DNA from: Mucidula mucida
Taxonomy: Eukaryota; Basidiomycota; Agaricomycetes; Agaricales; Physalacriaceae
Reading direction: 5' to 3'
Length of the DNA stretch: 20,144 nt
NCBI GenBank assembly: GCA_015501055.1
Contig: JADNYV010000610.1
Span: forward strand, 1-20,144
Below the pieces are notes generated by a model. It searched no databases, was not told where the DNA came from, and saw nothing but the letters and a program-made list of their open reading frames with translations. Shown in pieces: positions 8,479 through 16,727 of the stretch (its first letter is position 1; every line of letters starts with the position of its first letter). The position numbers and the translations under genes are program-made.

Positions 8479-8993
8479 TGTTAGCGACTGACTAAGCCAC
8501 GAGACTCAACCAGGTACCACAGCAAGAACTAAGGAAGAAAGTGTTCGCGTTCGTAAGACTAGGCTAGGCCAGGTGTATAGACGAGATCGGAACTAAAGTA
8601 CAATGATACTACACTACTGCTTATATACTAGTAAGTCTGTGTTTGAAGCTCCTTGTCCATACGCGTTTCCACTAGGGATGCTCCACGCCCTTGACCCAGT
8701 GTTGTATGCTACTAGTCCGTGAAACCATTAAATACGAGTGGTGACTGCATGTAAGTAATAATGTGTGCTACGAGTGTCGGCGGTGTGTATACAATAGGGA
8801 GTCCATGAGGTATCGGCATGTATGATGTCATTCATGTGTTGGGCGTGTGTCCGACATGAGTACGGCTTCGGTAATGAAAAGGGGTATGATCGGTGACGAA
8901 ACAGATGATGAAACGGTCCGTTGGTTGATAAGACAAGGCTCCCGATAAGATATGATAAGATGTGAAAATGTGAAAATATGGCGATTCATAACA
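8479..8993 (-). repeat. Copy C 3' LTR, 515 bp (14-bp internal deletion)
   Basis: Same ends as the 529-bp LTRs (TGTTA/TAACA). It lacks 14 bp present in the other full LTRs, between aataat and gtgtgc near 8761, which explains the length exactly. It carries the TATA box (minus strand, about 8620-8627) and the self-primer block near 8583-8594. Its promoter would point leftward, antisense to element B pol. Confidence 0.93.
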
Positions 8994-9006
8994 TCACCCC
9001 CTCCTT
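8994..9006 (-). other. Copy C polypurine tract
   Basis: On the minus strand a purine run (aaggaggggg then tga) overlaps the pol stop codon (TAA, 9007-9005) and abuts the 3' LTR. It is identical to the tract in copy A. Confidence 0.85.
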
Positions 9007-10515
9007 AAGGCGCAAGTTCCATTCTGCGCCAGAGTCGCTCCATGAGGGCTGCAGAGGGTAGCGTGACGTCGAGGGGTTCGGTATCGGGCGGTGGCATAGG
9101 TCGGAAAAGATGTGATGGAAATTGCGACATGGGGACTTCAATGCGAGCAAGCGCGGGTGGCTTTGGCTTGTTCGGATATTGTTGGTGGAAATCACTGATG
9201 GCTTCGTCGGCATTTTTGAGATTGCATGCCGGTTCCCATGTCTGCTCGTGTGTGCCATAACCCTTCCAGTGAACCTTGTATTGAAAACCCCCGCGGTACT
9301 TCCGGGAATTCACCACTTTCTCGACCTCCCATTCCGGTTCGGCTCCTTCCAGCACAGGTGGTGGACGCGTGTCTCGGGGTTGCGTCGGAAATTGCGGCTC
9401 ATGGTAAGGCGTCAGCAGGGCCTCATTGAACACGGGATGAATGCTTTTCCACGTGTGAGGAATCTGGAGCTTGTAAGAGCTCGTCCCGACTTTCTTGATC
9501 ACTTTGAACGGCCCGAATCGTTTGTCATCGAGCTTCTTCATTGGTCGATCCGTGCTGAGATTCGTCCCTTCCAGCCATACTTTGTCGCCTTCCTTGTACT
9601 CTACTGCCTCTGTTCGCTTCCTATCATAAAACCGTTTCATGGCCTCTTTTGCCATCTTCAATGCTGACCCCACTTCATCCCATGTCTTCCTCATGCCATC
9701 GGCAAACTCCTGCGCAGTCTCATTTCTCGATGCCGTTTTTGGAGCGGTGCCTTTGTAGGGATGTCTGCCCATGTCTGCGAAGAACGGAGTGACTTTGGTT
9801 GCCGAGTGAACTCGATCGTTGTAAACGAATTCAGCAGAGGGTAGCCATTCATGCCAGTCGTTCTGATGATAGTTGACGAATAACTGTAAGAAATGTTCTA
9901 TCTCTTGGTTCAACCGTTCCGTCTGCCCATTTGCCTGTGGATGATACGCCGTTGTAAAGTTTCCCTGTATGCCCAACAACCGGTACAATTCCTTCATGAA
10001 ACGCGAGTGGTATTGTGGACCGCGATCATGTATCATCTGTCGTGGCATCCCATGTATGGGGAAAATGCGATCACGGTAAATGCGGGCCATGCCTTCTGAC
10101 GTCAGAGTGGTGTGTGTCGGTATGATATGTAATCGCTTGGTGAAATGGTCCACAAACGTGCTGATCGCATTGTATCCTCCTGATTCCGGCAGCTCTCCAA
10201 TCATGTCCGTCCCTACTATCTCCCATGGCTCGCTTGGCACATCAATAGGATGAAGAGGTGCAGCCGGCTTCGTGCGATGTGACTTTGTAACCTGACATTC
10301 TTGACACCCTTCTACGTATTCACGGACGTCTCGGCTGATTCCTGGCCACCAATAGGTACGTGTAATCAGCTCGAGGGTCTTGTATTGTCCGGGATGCCCT
10401 GCAAGCTGTGCGTCGTGATGCATTCCGATAAATTTTCCCCGCAATTCCTTGTCCTTTGGTATGTAAATACGATCCTTCCATATAATAAGTCCATTTTCCT
10501 TCTCTTCTCATCCTT
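9005..10515 (-). CDS. pol: Copy C integrase with GPY/F module and chromodomain (open frame)
   Basis: It is uninterrupted from just after an in-frame TGA (10518-10516, TGG in copies A and D) to the pol stop. It is not a gene with its own start; the first Met is at 10444. The zinc region GMHHDAQLAGHPG...CQECQ is followed by the catalytic core with Asp in GTDMIG, Asp in IHDRGPQY and Glu in QTERLN, then GPF and the chromodomain with EWEVEKV, HWKGY and TWEP. Here integrase and chromodomain are in one frame, which shows that the break at 3114-3117 in copy A is secondary. This is the most complete integrase-chromodomain in the window. Confidence 0.93.
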
Positions 10516-12949
10516 TTTCTTTGTTTTCTAATGCTTTTTGTACGTATCTGTCTTTGTTTCCTTTTCTTTGTTTGATTTTGTTAAGTAATTCGTCCTCCGG
10601 TGTATCTACTGTATGTAAAGAAAATTGAATTTACGAAATAAAAAACTCCGGCTGAAGCAAAACAACATTTTCGTTATCTTTTTCCCCCTTCTCAAGGCCT
10701 GTCATCCTTGACAAGGCATCAGCTTTCCCCATTGTCTTGCCCGGCTTGTGAATCATCTGTATGTCATACTCCGCTAACTCCGTAACCCATCTCGCCTGCC
10801 TCCGATTCAACTTCTGTGGCTTCCGGAAGTACTGGAGGTTTTGATGATCGGTAAACACCTCCACCGTTTCCTTTGCTCCAAGGAGATATTGTCTCCAGTC
10901 GTCAATTGAGTCCATAATCGCCATCATCTCTTTGTCGTAGATCTCATAATTGCGCTCTACTTCGTTCAGCGCACGAGACCGAAAGGCTACTGGTCTCCAT
11001 TTTCCGTCAACCAACTGGGAAAGAACCGCCCCGTTCGCATAGTTGAGGAGTCTGCCTCGACTCGAAACTTGCCGTCGTCGCGTGGTACGATCAGAACGGG
11101 TTCTTCCGTCATCCTCCGTTTCAGCTCCTCAAACGCCTCATGCTGCTCCTCTCCCCAAACCCATTCGCCCTTCCCGGTTAGCGATGTCAATGGCTTCGCT
11201 ACTCCCGCAAACCCCGGATGAAACGTCGGTAGAAGTTGCAGAAGCCCAGGAATGACTGTACTTCCTTCTTCTTCGTCGGCTCCTTCCATTCCTTCACTAC
11301 GGCCACTTTTGCCGGATCCATCTTCACTTCTCCTCCTCCAACAATAACTCCAAGTAGTCTACAGTATGTGCCTCAAAACTACATTTCTCGGGTTTTAAAT
11401 ACAACTTATTTACTCGTAATATTTCTAATACCCTTCGTACAATCTGTCTATGCTCCTCGAGAGTGTTCGTAAAGATAAGTATATCGTCCAAGTAAACGAT
11501 AACATGTCCGTCGTCAATCAATTCCTTCAGAATGTGATTCATAAACGATTGGAACGTTGCCGGCGAGTTTGTAAGTCCGAAGAACATGACTGATGGCTCA
11601 AACAGGCCTCGGTTTGTTCTAAACGCCGCTTTCCACTCATCACCTTCTTTGATCCAGATGTTATTGTAACCCCATCGGACATCCATCTTCGTGAAAACCT
11701 TTGCTCCCTTCAACTTGTCGATAAGCTCCTGAATCAACGGCAAGGGGTATCGGTTCTTGATTGTCATGTCGTTCAACTTCCGATAATCCTGCACTGGCCG
11801 AAGGCTTCCGTCCTTCTTCTTGACAAAGAAGAATGGTGACGCCATAGGTGAGATTGATGGCCGTATGCGTCCCGTGCGTATGTTTTCCTCCAAGAACTCG
11901 TCTAATGCCTTCTGCTCTGATGGACTAAGGGGATAGACCTTGCAGTCAACCGGTTTGGAACCAGGCGTAAGTTCTATCGCGTGATCCCAGGGTCTTCGCT
12001 CTGGTAACTTGTCAAAGTCCGCCTTGCTGAATACATCGGAAAATTCCTCAATGTAAGGTGCAGCAGCGGATGAAGGCTATTATAATCTCAGCTTTTCACC
12101 GCTTTTGCGATAGTTGTCCCAGTCCATCCAAAATAACCGCTCTCCCTCCTCCAGCTTCTCTTCTACGTCTTCTCCTTCATCTTCCGGTGAGTCGTACTCG
12201 GGTAGATAGCCGCAGCGGTCTGGGCATCGATCAAAAGTCAATGTGGATTCCGTCCAGTTGATCGTGGGGTTGTGATATCGTAGCCAATCTAGCCCCAAAA
12301 AGATACTTGTTTTGCCGAGATTGGTGACGGCCAACTCAATCTTTTCGGCGTGATCTCCGATCTTCATCCGGACCTCCACAAAACCTTCGATTGCTCCTCC
12401 CTCGTTTAGGGTTCCATCCGCATTGTAGACAGGGAGCTTGACCGGTAACTCCTTGATCGGGAGTCCGTTCTTCTCGACGAATTCTTTATTGACACAAGAA
12501 CCCGTTGCTCCACTGTCAAGAAGGGCACTCGTTTCCCATTCAGAGCCTGTGTGTACGCTCTCTATGGTTACTCGGAGTTTCATGTCCTGCCCCTTTGTTC
12601 CCCGGATGTACTTCCTCGACTTTTTCAACTCCGTCACAACTTCCACCGCAGCTTCCTTTGTCAACGCTCTGATCGCCATCACCTTCTCCTCCGTCGCTTC
12701 TCTCTCTCTCCGCTCCGGCATCCATGCTCTCAAAATTCCCACTGCTCTCGACACGTCATCCTCTCTTAGCCGTTGTGCGATCCACTCGGGCGTATTTGGC
12801 TCAAATCTTTCTTTCGCAGGTTTTGGTGGTAAAGTCGTCGATGATATTTTAGATGTTTCAGTACCCGTACTGTAAATAGATTCTGCATCTGACGACCCTT
12901 TCCTTGATGACTGCTCCGGCAGGACTGCGTCTACTGCGGGAGCTTCGCA
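10516..12949 (-). pseudogene. pol: Copy C pol 5' part: protease, reverse transcriptase, RNase H with several breaks
   Basis: The pol frame starts in -1 phase to gag at the heptamer 12955-12949 and is open through the linker and protease (LLDSGATGS near 12515-12490; [12 protein letters not shown] near 12305-12265). It stops at TAA 12082-12080 and TAG 12079-12077, where A and D have two Gln codons. RT follows in the same frame (YLDD at 11494-11483). Three single-base losses, near 11350-11354, 11212-11215 (CCCC run) and 11039-11048, shift and then restore the frame across the RT/RNase H connection. RNase H is open at about 11040-10634, then TAA 10633-10631 (CAA in A) and TGA 10518-10516 (TGG in A) interrupt the linker to integrase. 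Confidence 0.9.
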
Positions 12950-12955
12950 AAACCC
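12913..12955 (-). promoter_or_regulatory. Copy C predicted -1 ribosomal frameshift signal at gag/pol junction
   Basis: GGGTTTT (12955-12949) is in the gag phase G GGT TTT, followed by 5 nt and a stem-loop at 12943-12913 (5 bp, a C-C mismatch, 4 bp, 11-nt loop). The gag stop TAG (12933-12931) lies in the loop. The pol frame is exactly -1 and is open from the heptamer into the protease. The sequence is identical to that in copy D. Confidence 0.72.
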
Positions 12956-13855
12956 AACTCTTCGGCCAGCTTCTTCTTCTCCTCGTCATTCATCTCGGTC
13001 CATAACCCCGAATCGTCTGGGGTCGACCCTTCTTGGACAGAACCTGCTGACATGGCCGTGTTCGCCACAGCTGAAGCAAAGTCCTCTTCGACGTGCATTG
13101 TCGATGTCCATCGGCCTGCCGGCTCCTCCATAGGTAACACCGGTGGCATCTCGTCGTGTGATCGGCGTTGGAGGTGGGTTCGTAGGATTAGCTCTCGATG
13201 TAGCCACCTGCGGAGCTTGAGGCCGGGACTGCATGCCGGACCTCTTGCTCGCCGCCCGCCTTCTCCACAGCTGATCGATCTGAAGGATCTGTGCCTTCCA
13301 ATCCTTGTACTTCTCTGGCAACCCGTCTCGGCTGCCATAGATCTGATCATGATCTTCTCGTTGACATTGGTCTCGAGAAGTCGCACAACAAATGCGTCAT
13401 CCTTCGAATATCCTGCCTGAGTGAGCAGGACCTCGAACTTCTGGAAGAAATCTTGAGCGGTGTCTTGCCCCTGGCGCAACCGCTCGATCTGGTCTTGCGC
13501 GTCTCGCGCGAGGTTGGAATCCACAAATCGCTCCTTCAAGTCTTCCTTGAACTCCGTCCAAGAGACTGTCCATTCCTCTTCTTCCTCGTCGAAGTTCTGG
13601 TCCGAGTAGTTCTGGACCCATGCATCTACTGATCTCCTCGGATGTAGGAGAGAACAACATCGATCCTTTCGGAGTCAGATGTGAGGTTGTTCTTCTTGTC
13701 ACGGATGTATGTGAACATCGATCGCCACCAGCTCTTGTACTTGGACTTGTCCCCGTCATAGTCGTAAGGCTTGTTGACAAGGGATCGGCCTTTGGTTTCG
13801 ACATCGGCGTGATGAGCGGGTGTGTGAGGACGGTTTCGGGTGCTTCGTTGGACAT
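12931..13855 (-). pseudogene. gag: Copy C gag with CCHC zinc knuckle
   Basis: ATG at 13855 (MSNEAPETV) is the best start: it follows the long leader and is shared with copy D. The coherent capsid sequence (KPYDYDGDKSKYKSWW, from about 13772) is in a different frame from this ATG in both copies. The rest reads YIRDKKNNLTSDSERIDVV, then VDAWVQNYSDQNFDEEEEEW after a 1-nt loss near 13635, then the helical FVDSNLARDAQDQIERL segment, a further 1-nt loss near 13357, a Pro-rich linker with PMDIDNARRRG, and a knuckle CFSCGEHGHVSRFC at 13078-13037. One more frame change after the knuckle leads to the acidic end ...GFAKLPQ and TAG 12933-12931. Gag would form the particle and package RNA. Confidence 0.85.
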
Positions 13856-14433
13856 GATGAATCGGGGTGATAGGATCGGAGAGTGAAAGGGTGAAAGTGG
13901 GGATATGGGAGATGCGGATTTGGATGAAACGGGTGAGGGAATAGAGGTTTGGATGAATAAGGAGGAGTCGCCTAGATCTGAAATAGAATCCAGGACTTGG
14001 TAGGGTGGGGAATGATGATGTGTATCGTAAGGTAAGTAGGTAGGTATCGTAACTGTCTACGCTATTTTACCGACTACTGACTACGTATCTACGGAGCCCA
14101 AGAGCTCGTCACAAGTTGCAATTGCCCAGCCGACGTCCCTCTGGTGTGAGGTAAGCCGAAGTTTTCCTGGGAACGGGGGTTGACCCGTAAACAGCGCCCA
14201 CTGAAGTGCAACTGCCAAAAGTTCGTTCTCGTGAGAGCGGCTACTCCAGCACCCGAGGCAGTTATCTCTAACTGTTAGCCGGCGCTACTGGGACCAATAC
14301 ACATGTATGCGGACGTGCGCTGGAATTTAGGATTCCGTCGATCTGTAAACAGGGAAAGGGAATAGGGGAATGTGCGATGATCAAACAGCGAAGTGCTGAT
14401 CGACGATCAGGGATGTGTGGTAGGTGGTAGAAG
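13856..14433 (-). other. Copy C 5' leader, non-coding, with hairpins
   Basis: About 580 nt between the primer-binding block and the gag ATG with no convincing reading frame. It matches the copy D leader. Visible hairpins include the 6-bp stem cagtta/taactg with a GAGA loop (14274-14259, minus strand) and tgatc/gatca near 14405. The position suggests packaging and initiation signals; that role is inferred. Confidence 0.7.
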
Positions 14434-14445
14434 TAGTTCCGATCT
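14434..14445 (-). other. Copy C primer-binding block (self-primer complement)
   Basis: On the minus strand agatcggaacta lies 2 nt inside the LTR boundary (14448). It is the exact reverse complement of tagttccgatct in the LTR (14564-14553, minus strand), 32 nt after the TATA box. Read as a self-priming site, not a tRNA site. Confidence 0.75.
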
Positions 14446-14447
14446 TC

Positions 14448-14714
14448 TGTTAGCGACTGACTAAGCCACAAGACTCAACCAGGTACCACAGCAAGAACTA
14501 AGGAAGAAAGTGTTCGCGTTCGTAAGACTAGGCTAGGCCAGGTGTATAAACGAGATCGGAACTAAAGTACAATGATACTACACTACTGCTTATATACTAG
14601 TAAGTCTGTGTTTGAAGCTCCTTGTCCATACGCGTTTCCACTAGGGATGCTCCACGCCCTTGACCCAGTGTTGTATGCTACTAGTCCGTGAAACCATTAA
14701 ATACGAGTGGTGAC
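14448..14714 (-). repeat. Copy C 5' LTR, truncated to 267 bp
   Basis: It contains U5, R, the TATA box (cttatata on the plus strand, 14589-14596) and about half of U3. It matches the solo LTR from its TGTTAGCG end up to gtggtgac, then switches directly into the plus-strand LTR of copy D. The outer part of U3 and the terminal TGTTATG are lost. Confidence 0.93.
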
Positions 14715-15236
14715 AATCGCCATATTTTCACATTTTCACATCTTATCATATCTTATCGGGAGCCTTGTCTTATCAACCAACGGACCGTTTCATCATCTGT
14801 TTCGTCACCGATCATACCCCTTTTCATTACCGAAGCCGTACTCATGTCGGACACACGCCCAACACATGGATGACATCATACATGCTGATACCTCATGGAC
14901 TCCCTATTGTATACACACCGCCGACACTCGTAGCACACATGGACGTTTCAGTATTATTACTTACATGCAGTTACCACTCGTATTTAATGGTTTCACGGAC
15001 TAGTAGCATACCACACTGGGTCAAGGGCGTGGAGCATCCCTAGCGGAAACGCGTATGGACAAGGAGTCTCAAACACAGACTTACTAGTATATAAGCAGTA
15101 GTGTAGTATCATTGTACTTTAGTTCCGATCTCGTTTATACACCTGGCCTAGCCTAGTCTTACGAACGCGAACACTTTCTTCCTTAGTTCTTGCTGTGGTA
15201 CCTGGTTGAGTCTCGTGGCTTAGTCAGTCGCTAACA
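14715..15236 (+). repeat. Copy D 5' LTR, 522 bp, lacking the first 7 bp
   Basis: It begins at aatcgccat, the eighth base of the complete LTR, and ends TCGCTAACA. 529 minus 7 gives the observed length. TATA box tatataag is at 15088-15095 and the self-primer block tagttccgatct at 15120-15131. The missing TGTTATG means it is not a normal integrase end; no target duplication can be assigned. Confidence 0.94.
15088..15131 (+). promoter_or_regulatory. Copy D LTR core promoter and predicted R start
   Basis: TATA box at 15088-15095 and predicted RNA 5' end at about 15120, giving R-U5 of about 117 nt. Its 12-nt head pairs with the block at 15239-15250. Confidence 0.68.
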
Positions 15237-15238
15237 GA

Positions 15239-15250
15239 AGATCGGAACTA
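15239..15250 (+). other. Copy D primer-binding block (self-primer complement)
   Basis: agatcggaacta, separated from the LTR end by the 2 nt ga. It is fully complementary to 15120-15131. The 2-nt spacer would be removed by integrase 3' processing in the usual way. Confidence 0.76.
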
Positions 15251-15829
15251 CTTTCTACCACCTACCACACATCCCTGATCGTCGATCAGCACTTCGCTGT
15301 TTGATCATCATACATTCCCCTATTCCTTTTCCTGTTTACAGATCAACAGATTTCTAATTCCAGCGCACGTCCGCATATGTGTGTATTGGTTCCAGTAGCG
15401 CCGGCTAACAGTTAGAGATAACTGCCTTGGGTGCTGGAAGTAGCCGCTCTCACGAGAACAAACTTTTGGCAGTTGCACTTCAGTGGGCGCTGTTTACGGG
15501 TCAACCCCCGTTCCCAGGAAAGCTTCGGCTTACCTCACACCAGAGGGACGTCGGCTGGGCAATTGCGAACTTGTGACGAGCTCTTGGGCTCCGTAGATAC
15601 GTAGTCAGTAGTCGGTAAAATAGCGTAGACAGTTACGATACCTACCTACTTACCCTACGATACACATCATCATTCCCCACCCTACCAAGTCCTGGATTCT
15701 ATTTCAGATCTAGGCGACTCCTCCTTATTCATCCAAACCTCTATTCCCTCACCCGTTTCATCAAGATCTGCATCTCCCATATCCCCACTTTCACCCTTTC
15801 ACTCTCCGATCCTATCACCCCGATTCATC
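15251..15829 (+). other. Copy D 5' leader, non-coding, with hairpins
   Basis: 579 nt without a convincing coding frame. Hairpins seen by eye: tgatc-gtc-gatca (15276-15288); cagtta-GAGA-taactg (15409-15424); an acggg/cccgt stem near 15496; aagc-TTCG-gctt near 15521-15532. The last ends in C(UUCG)G, a very stable loop; copy C has one stem base changed there. Pyrimidine-rich sequence precedes the gag ATG. Confidence 0.68.
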
Positions 15830-16709
15830 ATGTCCAACAAAGCACCCGAAACCGTTCTCACACACCCGCTCATCATGCCGAGGTCGAAACCAAAGGCCGA
15901 TCCCTTGTCAACAAGCCTTATGACTATGACGGGAACAAGTCCAAGTACAAGAGCTGGTGGCGATCGATGTTCACATACATCCGTGACAAGAAGAACAACC
16001 TCACATCACGTAGATGCATGGGTCCAGAACTACTCGGACCAGAACTTCGACGAGGAAGAAGAGGAATGGACAGTCTCTTGGACAGAGTTCAAGGAAGACT
16101 TGAAGGAGCAATTTGTGGATTCCAACCTCGCGCGAGACGCGCAAGACCAGATCGAGCGGTTGCGCCAGGGGCAAGACACCGCTCAAGATTTCTTCCAGAA
16201 GTTCGAGGTCCTGCTCACTCAGGCAGGATACTCGAAGGATGACACATTTGTCGTGCGACTTCTTGAGACCAATGTCAACGAGAAGATCATCAACCAGATC
16301 TATGGCAGCCGAGACGGGTTGCCAGAGAAGTACAAGGATTGGAAGCACAGATCATTCAGATTGATCAGCTGTGGAGAAGGCGGGCGGCGAGCAAGAGGTC
16401 CGGCATGCAGTCCCGGCCCCAAGCTCCGCAGGCGGCTATATCGAGAGCCAATCCTACGAACCCACCCCCAACGCCGATCACACAACGAGATGCCACTGGT
16501 GTTACCTATGGAGGAGCCGGCAGGCCGATGGACATTGACAATGCACGTTGAAGGGGACTCTGCTTCAGCTGTGGTGAACACGGCCACGTCAGCAGGTTCT
16601 GTCCAAAGAGAGGTCGACCCCAGATGATTCGGGGTTTATGGACCAAATGAACGACGAGGAGAAGAAGAAGTTGGCCAAAGAGTTGGGTTTTGCGAAGCTC
16701 CCGCAGTAG
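15830..16709 (+). pseudogene. gag: Copy D gag with CCHC zinc knuckle, deletion and frame breaks
   Basis: ATG 15830 (MSNKAPETV) matches the copy C start. Coherent capsid sequence KPYDYDGNKSKYKSWW starts near 15913 in another frame, the same discontinuity as in C. Around 16007 this copy is 46 nt shorter than C, losing the SERIDVVLSYIRG segment. From 16010 it is open (VDAWVQNYSDQNF, acidic stretch, FVDSNLARD helix) to a 1-nt loss near 16344. The Pro-rich linker then ends at TGA 16549-16551, a CGA in copy C. The knuckle CFSCGEHGHVSRFC is at 16561-16602. A last 1-nt loss near 16650 leads to the gag end ...GFAKLPQ and TAG 16707-16709. Confidence 0.85.
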
Positions 16710-16727
16710 ACGCAGTCCTGCCGGAGC
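16685..16727 (+). promoter_or_regulatory. Copy D predicted -1 ribosomal frameshift signal at gag/pol junction
   Basis: GGGTTTT at 16685-16691 in phase G GGT TTT, spacer gcgaa (16692-16696), stem gctcc/ggagc (16697-16701 with 16723-16727), a C-C mismatch, inner stem gcag/ctgc (16703-16706 with 16718-16721) and an 11-nt loop that starts with the gag stop TAG. Slipping back by one gives GGG TTT TGC and enters the pol frame. Confidence 0.74.

Larger units (their letters stand above)
8479..14714 (-). mobile_element. Copy C: nearly complete family 1 element, minus strand, truncated 5' LTR
   Basis: From right to left it has a partial 5' LTR (14714-14448), primer-binding block, leader of about 580 nt, gag, pol, polypurine tract and 3' LTR (8993-8479). 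The internal part is 5454 bp; a full copy would be about 6.5 kb. It inserted into element B pol, so B is older. Its 5' LTR stops in the middle of U3 and joins copy D head to head. It is the least indel-damaged gag-pol of the three, yet pol has nonsense codons and three 1-nt losses. The second target duplication (atgca expected) is not visible because D follows. Confidence 0.92.

Noticed and set aside
15237..15256. Ordinary tRNA primer-binding site after the 5' LTR
   Set aside because: No TGG start next to the LTR as expected for a CCA-ending tRNA; the 12-nt match to the element's own RNA start explains the block better.
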